A stretch of 64,000 bases of DNA, from contig NZ_BMWE01000006.1 in NCBI RefSeq assembly GCF_014651075.1, positions 62,001 to 126,000 of the forward strand, given 5' to 3'. Positions 58,109 to 64,000 of this stretch are shown here, piece after piece (the stretch's first letter is position 1; each line of letters begins with the position of its first letter). A model generated the notes under the pieces. It did no database searches and was not told the DNA's origin. It was given only the letters and a program-made list of their open reading frames with translations. The position numbers and the translations under genes were made by a program. Origin of the DNA: Streptomyces djakartensis (GTDB taxonomy: Bacteria > Actinomycetota > Actinomycetes > Streptomycetales > Streptomycetaceae).

Positions 58109-59389
58109 TCATGTCGCGCTGCGCTGCCCGGGCAGACTCGCCCGGCTGGGTATGTACGCTTCCCGCCCGTGGTCGGCCGCGGCCGACGCGGACAGGGCCT
58201 GGGGCGACCCGACCGTGCCGGCCGCCGCCGTACGGCGGGACTGGGGCGGGACGGGGTGCTGCTCCGGGTGGCCGGAGACGGGCGGCTGGCCGGGGTGTCC
58301 CGGGTGGCCGACCGGCATGCCGGCGCCTGGTCCGCCCTGGTTGCTCTCGGTGTCCTGGTGCCGCTCGCCCTGCGGGCGGCGGGCACGGTACGCCGCCCGG
58401 TACGCGGCCGGGGACGAGCCCAGCTGGCGGCGGAAGTGCCCGCGCAGGGCGACCGGCGACCGGAAGCCGCAGCGCCCCGCCACCTCGTCCACCGAGTAGT
58501 CCGACGTCTCCAGCAGGCGCTGCGCCTGGAGCACCCGCTGGGTGATCAGCCACTGCAGCGGAGCACTGCCGGTCAGTGAGCGGAAGCGGCGGTCGAACGT
58601 CCGGCGGCTCATGTACGCGCGGGCCGCCAGCGTCTCCACGTCGAACTGTTCGTGGAGGTGCTCCAGCGCCCAGGCGACGACCTCGGCGAGCGGGTCGGCG
58701 CCGATCTCCTCGGGTAAAGACCTGTCGAGGTAGCGCTCCTGGCCACCGCTTCTGCGCGGGGGCACGACGAGTCGCCTGGCCAGGGCGCCGGCCGCCTCGT
58801 TGCCGTGGTCGGTGCGCACGATGTGCAGGCAGAGGTCGATGCCCGCGGCCGTGCCGGCCGACGTCAGCACGTCGCCGTCGTCGACGAACAGCTCCCGCGG
58901 ATCCACGTGCACCGACGGATAGCGTTTCGCCAGCGTCGGCGCGTACATCCAGTGGGTCGTCGCCGGACGGCCGTCCAGCAGGCCGGCCGCCGCGAGGACG
59001 AAGGCGCCGGTGCACAGTCCGACGATGCGGGCGCCCTCCTCATGCGCCCGGCGCAGCGCGTCGAGCGCCTCCTCCGGTGGCGGAGAAGTGATCGAACGCC
59101 AGGCCGGTACGACGACCGTACCCGCGCGCGAGATCGCTTCCAGGCCATGCGGTGCGCTGAGTTCGAGGCCCCCTGTGGTCCGCAGTGGGCCGTCCTCACC
59201 GCCGCACACCAGCAGTCGGTAGCGCGGTACGCCGGCGTCCTGGCGGTCAATCCCGAACACCGACAGCGGTATGGAACTCTCGAAGATGGGACCGCCGCTG
59301 AACAGCAGCACCGCGACGATCTCCTTGCGGCGTCGCCCGGAAAGCTTCCGGGCCGCGGCTTCCGGCGCGGCAGTGGAGTCGTGGCTCAT
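58109..59389 (-). CDS. adpA: AdpA: AraC/XylS-family master developmental regulator
   Basis: Encodes 426 aa. The N-terminal DJ-1/PfpI (class I GATase-like) dimer domain (VAVLLFSGGPIFESSIPLSVFG, ARIVGLCTGAFVLAAAGLLDG) is joined to an AraC-type double HTH (FDVETLAARAYMSRRTFDRRFRSLTG and YSVDEVAGRCGFRSPVALRGHFRRQLG). It activates hundreds of development and secondary-metabolism genes. Codon 225, in the linker, is TTA (58715-58717), the bldA control point conserved in adpA (bldH). The C-terminus has a Gly/Pro/His-rich, disordered tail of about 90 residues. The start ATG 59387-59389 has AGCAGTT only, no clear ribosome site. Confidence 0.97.
   Translation of the reverse strand: MSHDSTAAPEAAARKLSGRRRKEIVAVLLFSGGPIFESSIPLSVFGIDRQDAGVPRYRLLVCGGEDGPLRTTGGLELSAPHGLEAISRAGTVVVPAWRSITSPPPEEALDALRRAHEEGARIVGLCTGAFVLAAAGLLDGRPATTHWMYAPTLAKRYPSVHVDPRELFVDDGDVLTSAGTAAGIDLCLHIVRTDHGNEAAGALARRLVVPPRRSGGQERYLDRSLPEEIGADPLAEVVAWALEHLHEQFDVETLAARAYMSRRTFDRRFRSLTGSAPLQWLITQRVLQAQRLLETSDYSVDEVAGRCGFRSPVALRGHFRRQLGSSPAAYRAAYRARRPQGERHQDTESNQGGPGAGMPVGHPGHPGQPPVSGHPEQHPVPPQSRRTAAAGTVGSPQALSASAAADHGREAYIPSRASLPGQRSAT
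58715..58717 (-). promoter_or_regulatory. TTA codon of adpA (bldA-dependent)
   Basis: In-frame TTA at codon 225, in the linker between dimerisation and DNA-binding domains (SLPEEIG). Translation requires the bldA tRNA-Leu(UAA). It is the only in-frame TTA I noticed in the window. Confidence 0.95.
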
Positions 59390-59767
59390 AACTGCTAAGC
59401 CCCCCTCGGTGGTCGCGGCTCCTCGGTTGTGTCGCTCCTGCACGTTTCCCCTCGGTCCTGCACGAGTCCCCCGCCGTAGACAGTCAAGATCGAATCTACT
59501 GTGTCCCGTCACGCCGAGTTGGCCGGTTCGGCACTCGGCAGATTGTCGACTTGGCAACTTGGCGTGAAGCATTCGATCACGAAGGGTTGCACTCGTGGGG
59601 CGTGCAGGGAAGTGCGCCTCGTCGCGGTGGCCAATCCACGTAGGGTGCGCAGGGCCCCGAAGGCCCTTTCCGTGCAGGTCGAACGGGGGTTGAGGGGTGT
59701 TCCGGCCGGGTGATGCACGGGTGTGAGAAGTTGGCTGAAAACCAACGTGCACGTGCACGGAAACCGG
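59390..59767 (-). promoter_or_regulatory. adpA upstream regulatory region with AdpA-type site
   Basis: 378 bases without a gene. It contains one exact match to the AdpA consensus TGGCSNGWWY (TGGCCGGTTC, 59520-59529) and one near match (TGGCGTGAAG, 59560-59569), consistent with the known autoregulation of adpA. CAGTCAAGATCGAATCTACT (59481-59500) is an AT-richer candidate core promoter. TTGG-ctgaaaa-CCAA and GTGCACGTGCAC palindromes lie at about 59731-59758. Confidence 0.6.
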
Positions 59768-59780
59768 TCAGCTGACCGGT
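59763..59780. promoter_or_regulatory. 18-bp perfect palindrome at a gene end
   Basis: ACCGGTCAGCTGACCGGT spans the TGA stop (59768-59770) of the small membrane protein gene and lies about 375 bases upstream of adpA. With the two palindromes just to its left it could be a regulator-binding cluster or terminator. Confidence 0.5.
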
Positions 59781-60100
59781 GTATCTCCCCCAGTGTGCCG
59801 CCCGCCACGGTGCGAGCCCGTTCCGGTGCGGTGGTGCCTGCCCCGGTGGGGCGCCCGGTCCTCGGCCGCCATCCGGGCCGCGCCCCGCTCCGACTGGCGC
59901 AGCAGCACCCGGCAGGCGCCCGTGACCGCCGCCAGTGCGAGGGCCGTGCCGGCGGCGCCGCCCGGGGAGGTGCCGTACGCCAGGAGTACGACCGGGACGA
60001 GCAGGCAGCTGAAGGCGGCCCAGCGGACCACGTCCCCCGCGGTGTCCCGCGGCGGCGGGGTCACGTCGTGCGCCTCGGAGGAGGGGCGAGGTCCGGGCAT
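59768..60100 (-). CDS. Small membrane protein of unknown function upstream of adpA
   Basis: Encodes 110 aa. Two closely spaced membrane helices (about 27-43 and 47-64: FSCLLVPVVLLAYG, GTALALAAVTGACRVLL) are followed by a basic, His/Arg/Gly-rich tail. No family recognised. The start is supported by GGGAG five bases before the ATG. It is codirectional with adpA, and I recall it at the same place in other Streptomyces. Whether it is cotranscribed with adpA is open because 378 bases separate them. Confidence 0.7.
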   Translation of the reverse strand: MPGPRPSSEAHDVTPPPRDTAGDVVRWAAFSCLLVPVVLLAYGTSPGGAAGTALALAAVTGACRVLLRQSERGAARMAAEDRAPHRGRHHRTGTGSHRGGRHTGGDTPVS

Positions 60101-60431
60101 GCGTGCTCCCTGTGGCGTGGCTCACCGGGTTCAACGCCCGGCCGCGGGACAGGTCACTGTCCGGCCCGATCACCGTCACGGGTAAGTGAATCCTGTGCAA
60201 ACCGCCTGTACAGCGCAGCAACCATTGCGTTACGGGCGTCGCCTCGTGCATGCTCCCTGGAACCCGCACGCACGGCGGGCGGTGTCTGGGCGAGGGAGGC
60301 GTGCCGCCGTACCCTTGGGGGTATGGGGTTGGGAAGACCATTCCCGGACACAGCTCCGCCGCACGCTGCCGCACTCGTCAGCGAGCACCGCTCGCGAGCC
60401 ACCCATAAAGGATCACAACGCCGAGACAGCC
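60101..60431. promoter_or_regulatory. Divergent region, small membrane protein / universal stress protein
   Basis: 331 bases without a supported gene, holding both promoters. Visible: GTAACGCAATGG-type AT-richer patches near 60213-60230 and ACCCTTGGGGGTATGGGGTTGGG at 60312-60334. No strong long palindrome. Confidence 0.35.
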
Positions 60432-60959
60432 ATGGCCGGTCACGAATTCTTCGAACCCGCGGACCGCAAGCGGCCCGTCGCCGATCCCACGGCGGCCGAG
60501 CCCCTGGCGGCGGAAGAGCCTCGCCATTCCTGCGATCCCGCCTTCAAGCACGGGGTCGTGGTCGGCTTCGACGGCTCCACCTCCAGCGAGCGGGCCCTGG
60601 CGTACGCGATCGGCATGGCCCATCGCGCCGGGTCGGGCCTGATCATCGTCCACGTCGCCAACCGGCTGCCGACCACGGTGTGGGCGGGCTGTGAGCCGCC
60701 CGTCTTCGTGGACGTGCCGGACCACCGGACCGAGGTGCTCGGGCTGGAGCTGGCGTGTGCGGACTACCTCACCGAGGTGCCCTGGATCCTGGTCGAGCGC
60801 GGTGGGGACATCTGCCACGAACTCGAGGAGGTCGGCCGGGAGTACGAGGCCGACGCGATCGTCGTCGGGTCGACCAACGGCATCGTGGGCCGGATCTTCG
60901 GCTCGGTCGCCGGGCGGCTCGCCAAGCGGGCGCAGCGGCCCGTCGTGGTCATTCCCTGA
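60432..60959 (+). CDS. Universal stress protein (UspA family)
   Basis: Encodes 175 aa. A unique N-terminal extension of about 40 residues precedes a single Usp domain: GVVVGFDGSTSSERALAYAIGMAHRAG (ATP-binding Asp), then VGSTNGIVGRIFGSVAGRLAKRAQRPVVVIP with the G-x2-G-x9-G-S/T nucleotide motif. It probably binds ATP and acts in stress or growth arrest. The start ATG lacks a good ribosome site; the frame stays open 82 codons upstream but without Usp similarity. Followed by a strong hairpin. Confidence 0.9.
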   Translation: MAGHEFFEPADRKRPVADPTAAEPLAAEEPRHSCDPAFKHGVVVGFDGSTSSERALAYAIGMAHRAGSGLIIVHVANRLPTTVWAGCEPPVFVDVPDHRTEVLGLELACADYLTEVPWILVERGGDICHELEEVGREYEADAIVVGSTNGIVGRIFGSVAGRLAKRAQRPVVVIP

Positions 60960-61011
60960 CGTTCTCCGGGTTCCCTGACGTTCGCTGAGCGGTGACTTCC
61001 CGGCGATGAAC

Positions 61012-61057
61012 ACGGACCCCCCTTGCCTGCGGCAGCACGTGGGGGTCCGTCTTCTTT
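61012..61057 (+). terminator. Terminator of the universal stress protein gene
   Basis: ACGGACCCCC (61012-61021) pairs with GGGGGTCCGT (61041-61050), followed by CTTCTTT on the plus strand. Confidence 0.85.
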
Positions 61058-61065
61058 GTTCGGCC

Positions 61066-61137
61066 CGTGCGGGCGGGTGGGGGCCTGTCGCGCCCACGCG
61101 GCGGAGCCGCAGATCGCCACGGCCCCGCGCCCCTGAG
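61066..61137. repeat. Dispersed Streptomyces intergenic repeat (variant of that at 1149)
   Basis: GGGCGGGTGGGGG...CGCGCCCACGCGGCGGAGCC, then CACGGCCCCGCGCCCCTGAG. It is a known multi-copy streptomycete sequence sharing the CCCCGCGCCCCTGA end with the element at 1149-1198, again next to gene 3' ends. Confidence 0.55.
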
Positions 61138-61147
61138 GGAAGGTCAG

Positions 61148-62965
61148 TTACTCGACCGTCACCGACTTGGCCAGGTTGCGGGGCTTGTCGATGTCCCGGC
61201 CGAGGGCCAGAGCGGTGTGGTACGCCAGGAGTTGGAGCGGGATGCCCATCAGGATCGGGTCCAGCTCGTCCTCGTTCTTGGGCACGACGATCGTCTCGTC
61301 GGCCTTCTCCTCGTACTGGTGGGCCACCGCGAGGATCTTGCCGCTGCGGGCCTTGATCTCCTCCATCGCCGCGCGGTTCTTCTCCAGCAGGTCGTCGTCG
61401 GGGACGATCGCCACCGTGGGGAGGGCCGGCTCGATCAGGGCCAGGGGGCCGTGCTTGAGCTCGGAGGCGGGGTAGGCCTCGGCGTGGATGTAGGAGACCT
61501 CCTTGAGCTTCAGGGATGCCTCGCGGGCCACCGGGTAGCCCCGTACCCGGCCGATGAAGAGCATCGAGCGGGCCTCGGCGTACCGCAGGGCCAGCTTCTT
61601 GACGTCCTCCTCCTGCTCCATGATCTCGGCGATCTGGGCGGGCAGTTTGCGCAGGCCCTCGATGATGCGCTTGCCGTCGCGGACCGACAGGTCGCGGGTG
61701 CGGCCCAGGTGGAGGGCGAGCAGGGCGAAGGCGACCGTGGTGTTGGTGAAGCACTTGGTGGAGACGACGCAGACCTCGGGGCCGGCGTGCACGTAGATGC
61801 CGCCGTCCGCCTCACGGGCGATCGCCGAGCCGACCACGTTCACCACGCCCAGGACGCGGGCGCCCTTGCGCTTGAGCTCCTGAACGGCGGCCAGCACGTC
61901 GTAGGTCTCGCCGGACTGGGAGACCGCGACGTAGAGGGTGTCGGGGTCGACGACCGCGTTGCGGTAGCGGAACTCGGAGGCGGGCTCGGCGTCGGCGGGG
62001 ATGCGGGCCAGCTCCTCGATCATCTGGGCGCCGATCATGCCCGCGTGGTACGAGGTGCCGCAGCCGAGGATCTTCACGCGGCGGATGCGCCGGGCCTCAC
62101 GGGCGTCGAGGTTGAGGCCGCCCAGGTGCACGGTGGAGAAGCGGTCGTCGATGCGGCCGCGCAGCACGCGGTCCACGGCGTCGGCCTGCTCGTGGATCTC
62201 CTTGTGCATGTAGGTGTCGTGGCCGCCCATGTCGTAGGAGGCGGCCTCCCACTCGACGGTGGTGGGCTCGGCGGTGGTGCGGGTGCCCTCGGTGGTGTAC
62301 GTGCGGAAGTCGTCGGCCTTGATGGTGGCCATCTCGCCGTCGTCGAGGGTGACGACCTGGCGGGTGTGGGCGACCAGGGCGGCGATGTCCGAGGCGACGA
62401 ACATCTCCTTCTCGCCGATGCCGAGGACGACCGGGGAGCCGTTGCGGGCGACGACGATGCGGTCGGGGAAGTCGGCGTGCATGACGGCGATGCCGTACGT
62501 GCCCTCGATCAGCCGGAGGGTCTCGCGGACCTTGTCCTCCAGCTTGGTCGCCTGCGAGCGGGCGATGAGGTGGGTCAGGACCTCGGTGTCGGTCTCGGAG
62601 AGGAACTCGACGCCGTCCGCCTCCAGCTTGCGGCGCAGCTCGGAGGCGTTGTCGATGATGCCGTTGTGGACGACGGCGACCTTGCCCTCGGCGTCCAGGT
62701 GCGGGTGGGCGTTGACGTCGGAGGGGGCGCCGTGGGTGGCCCAGCGGGTGTGGGCGATGCCCGTCGTGCCCTTGAAGCGGGCCGGGACCTTGGCCTCCAG
62801 GTCGCGGACGCGGCCCTTGGCCTTGACCATCTTCAGGCCGGACGTCTTCGGGGACGTGACGACGATGCCCGCGGAGTCGTAGCCGCGGTACTCCAGGCGC
62901 TGCAGGCCCTCAAGGAGCAGGGGCGCGACGTCACGCTTCCCGATGTAACCGACGATTCCGCACAT
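61148..62965 (-). CDS. glmS: GlmS: glutamine-fructose-6-phosphate aminotransferase
   Basis: Encodes 605 aa. N-terminal class II glutaminase with the nucleophile Cys2 (MCGIVGYIGKRD) and GYDSAGIVV; the isomerase half has two SIS domains (ILGCGTSYHAGMIGAQ, AVSQSGETYDVLAA) and the C-terminal DKPRNLAKSVTVE tail. It makes glucosamine-6-phosphate for peptidoglycan; GlcN-6-P is also the effector of DasR, whose site precedes the LPMO gene. S. coelicolor has more than one glmS-like gene and this location corresponds to glmS2 by recall. No glmS ribozyme is visible upstream. The start is coupled within 10 bases to a small gene. Confidence 0.95.
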   Translation of the reverse strand: MCGIVGYIGKRDVAPLLLEGLQRLEYRGYDSAGIVVTSPKTSGLKMVKAKGRVRDLEAKVPARFKGTTGIAHTRWATHGAPSDVNAHPHLDAEGKVAVVHNGIIDNASELRRKLEADGVEFLSETDTEVLTHLIARSQATKLEDKVRETLRLIEGTYGIAVMHADFPDRIVVARNGSPVVLGIGEKEMFVASDIAALVAHTRQVVTLDDGEMATIKADDFRTYTTEGTRTTAEPTTVEWEAASYDMGGHDTYMHKEIHEQADAVDRVLRGRIDDRFSTVHLGGLNLDAREARRIRRVKILGCGTSYHAGMIGAQMIEELARIPADAEPASEFRYRNAVVDPDTLYVAVSQSGETYDVLAAVQELKRKGARVLGVVNVVGSAIAREADGGIYVHAGPEVCVVSTKCFTNTTVAFALLALHLGRTRDLSVRDGKRIIEGLRKLPAQIAEIMEQEEDVKKLALRYAEARSMLFIGRVRGYPVAREASLKLKEVSYIHAEAYPASELKHGPLALIEPALPTVAIVPDDDLLEKNRAAMEEIKARSGKILAVAHQYEEKADETIVVPKNEDELDPILMGIPLQLLAYHTALALGRDIDKPRNLAKSVTVE

Positions 62966-62975
62966 AGATACGTTC

Positions 62976-63233
62976 CTAGCCGTAGACGATGCGCCGCAGC
63001 TGCCGGAGCGAGAGCTCCGGCGGGGCCACCGCGCGGTATTTGAGATCCGCCTCGATCCGTTCGAAGATCGCCGCGTTGACCAGGCCCTGGGCCTGGAGCT
63101 CGCGGTGGCGGCGACGGACGTACTCCTCGGTCGTCTCGTCGAAGTAGGCGAGCACGTCCTGGATCACGCGCAGCGCCTCGCCCCGGCTGAGGGGGCTGGA
63201 CCGCGTCAGATGATCAACGAGTTCGTCGTGCAC
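62976..63233 (-). CDS. Small conserved protein upstream of glmS
   Basis: Encodes about 85 aa from GTG 63231-63233 (a TTG 12 codons upstream is possible). All-helical, charged: HDELVDHLTRSSPLSRGEALR, then FDETTEEYVRRRHRELQAQG and LRQLRRIVYG at the end. I recall similar small proteins in other bacteria but no function. It lies 10 bases upstream of glmS on the same strand, so it is cotranscribed and may modulate GlmS or wall synthesis. No ribosome site is clear for either start. Confidence 0.7.
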   Translation of the reverse strand: MHDELVDHLTRSSPLSRGEALRVIQDVLAYFDETTEEYVRRRHRELQAQGLVNAAIFERIEADLKYRAVAPPELSLRQLRRIVYG

Positions 63234-63280
63234 CCGGTAGATCCTGAGCCACCGGCGCGTCTTTCGCAAGAATCCTGCCC

Positions 63281-63480
63281 GATTTCGGGCATACGCGTGT
63301 CTACGTGTTCAGCGCGCCGGACTCCTACGAGGGGCACGAGCGCGAGGTTGGACCACTCGTTCCTGCGCGTGGACGTCACCCCCGCGCCGAAGGGCCGCCA
63401 CACCACCTTGAAGGTGCGGGGCATCGCCGGGACCGGTGAGCGGATCGACCACTTCACGGTGGCGCGCCGGGCCGAGCAGG
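63281..63480 (+). pseudogene. Frameshifted remnant of a secreted hydrolase-like gene
   Basis: Plus-strand coding signs continue across a frameshift. Frame one reads VYVFSAPDSYEGHEREV up to about 63350; deleting one T from GAGGTTGGACC restores DHSFLRVDVTPAPKGRHTTL, then KVRGIAGTGERIDHFTVARR. The text resembles the beta-sandwich end of a secreted metallophosphoesterase-like protein; the family is a guess. No start, signal or catalytic part remains, since the region upstream is occupied by the small gene in front of glmS. The rest of the 63234-63588 gap holds nothing supported. Confidence 0.5.
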
Positions 63481-63588
63481 GCCCGCGGGCCGCATCCGCC
63501 GCGACTGCCCGGGACGGGTGCGGAACCCCGGCCCGGACCGCCGCCGCGGCAGGTGCCGTGCGCGTTCCGAGGACACCCTTCCTTCGGG

Positions 63589-64000
63589 TCAGATGCCGAG
63601 CATGGTGTTGAGGTCGTCCAGGGACTTCACCGTCACGTAGTCGTAGCCGTGGGTCACCGGGTCGTAGCCCCGGTCCAGCAGGACCAGATTGCGGAAGCCC
63701 ATGTCGTGCATCGACATGTGGTCGTAACGGGTGTGCGAGGCGACGTGCACGAAGTCCTCGGGGGAGGCGTCGAGCTGGTCGAGCATGTACTCGAAGGCGG
63801 CGTAGCGGGGCTTGTAGTAGCCGGCCTGCTCCGCGGTGAAGACGGCGTGGAAGTCCGCCCCGAGCTTCGGCACGCTCTCCGCGAGGAAGGAGTCGTCGGC
63901 GTTGGAGAGGATGACCAGCTTGTAGTGCTCGGCCATCTTCTTCAGCGGCTCCACCACGTCCGGGTGGGGCCCCCAGCCGCGGACGCCCTCGGCGAAGCGT
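63589..64000 (-). CDS. Haloacid-dehalogenase-type HAD hydrolase (N-terminus beyond window)
   Basis: The C-terminal 136 residues are visible; the gene continues past the right edge. HAD motif II is in LVILSNADDSF, the Lys motif III in YYKPRYAAFEYML and motif IV region in HMSMHDMGFRNLVLLDRGYDP. This pattern fits type-II haloacid dehalogenase-like proteins. The nucleophile Asp would be upstream, outside the window. Convergent with the hydrolase remnant. Substrate unknown. Confidence 0.85.
   Translation of the reverse strand, partial: RFAEGVRGWGPHPDVVEPLKKMAEHYKLVILSNADDSFLAESVPKLGADFHAVFTAEQAGYYKPRYAAFEYMLDQLDASPEDFVHVASHTRYDHMSMHDMGFRNLVLLDRGYDPVTHGYDYVTVKSLDDLNTMLGI

Noticed and set aside
62966..63233. 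glmS ribozyme or riboswitch upstream of glmS
   Set aside because: The space between the small upstream gene and glmS is only 10 bases, and no ribozyme-like conserved core is visible upstream.

Overview
The window is chromosomal DNA of a Streptomyces. It has very GC-rich coding sequence with G/C at third codon positions, frequent GTG starts, four-base ATGA/GTGA gene overlaps, a single TTA codon (the only in-frame one noticed by eye) located in adpA, and a set of genes diagnostic for the genus: cslA-glxA-cslZ, an AA10 LPMO, cdgA, cebEFG-bglC/cebR, orn, adpA and a glmS. From memory this order matches the core region of S. coelicolor roughly between SCO2788 and SCO2848 in reverse. That synteny is recalled, not computed.

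Layout. 1-8.9 kb: small metabolic genes (FAH hydrolase, F420-type oxidoreductase, UPF0303 and Gfo/Idh pair); a ROK regulator with two in-gene tandem repeats and a palindromic operator; then secreted wall proteins, one with an LAXTG sorting signal, and a sortase. 9-19 kb: the hyphal-tip glycan locus. It holds the GH6 lipoprotein CslZ, the Cys-Tyr copper oxidase GlxA and the GT2 synthase CslA, then an NlpC/P60-like wall protein, an SPFH protein and an LPMO preceded by a DasR-type site. 19-28 kb: IclR regulator, EhuABCD-type importer, DUF3830 protein, amidase, D-2-hydroxyacid dehydrogenase and two coupled Asp/Glu-racemase-fold proteins, which together look like an uncharacterised uptake and catabolic module. 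28-33 kb: LLM oxidoreductase, the c-di-GMP enzyme CdgA and an M6-type metalloprotease. 33-39 kb: a coupled three-gene nuclease, unknown protein and helicase operon. 39-46 kb: phosphatases, a TPR regulator, small conserved proteins, a methyltransferase-like protein and a two-component system. 46-57 kb: an ABC sugar importer, a VapBC-like pair and the cellobiose system cebEFG-bglC with cebR and two CebR boxes. 57-64 kb: NUDIX, tRNA-His, orn, adpA with its bldA-type TTA codon, a universal stress protein, glmS with a coupled small gene, and a truncated HAD gene.

Three identical tRNA-Lys(CTT) genes lie in the window, all on the minus strand and each followed by a hairpin terminator. No insertion sequence, prophage integrase or CRISPR array was seen. 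There are several dispersed Streptomyces intergenic repeats, one MITE-like element with 15-bp inverted ends, and two gene remnants.

The best candidates for undescribed biology are the nuclease/unknown/helicase operon (34.3-38.4 kb), the Ehu/amidase/DUF3830/twin-racemase module (19.4-28.2 kb), and the ROK regulator whose sugar-kinase-like fold carries a 10 x 33-bp in-frame repeat insertion.
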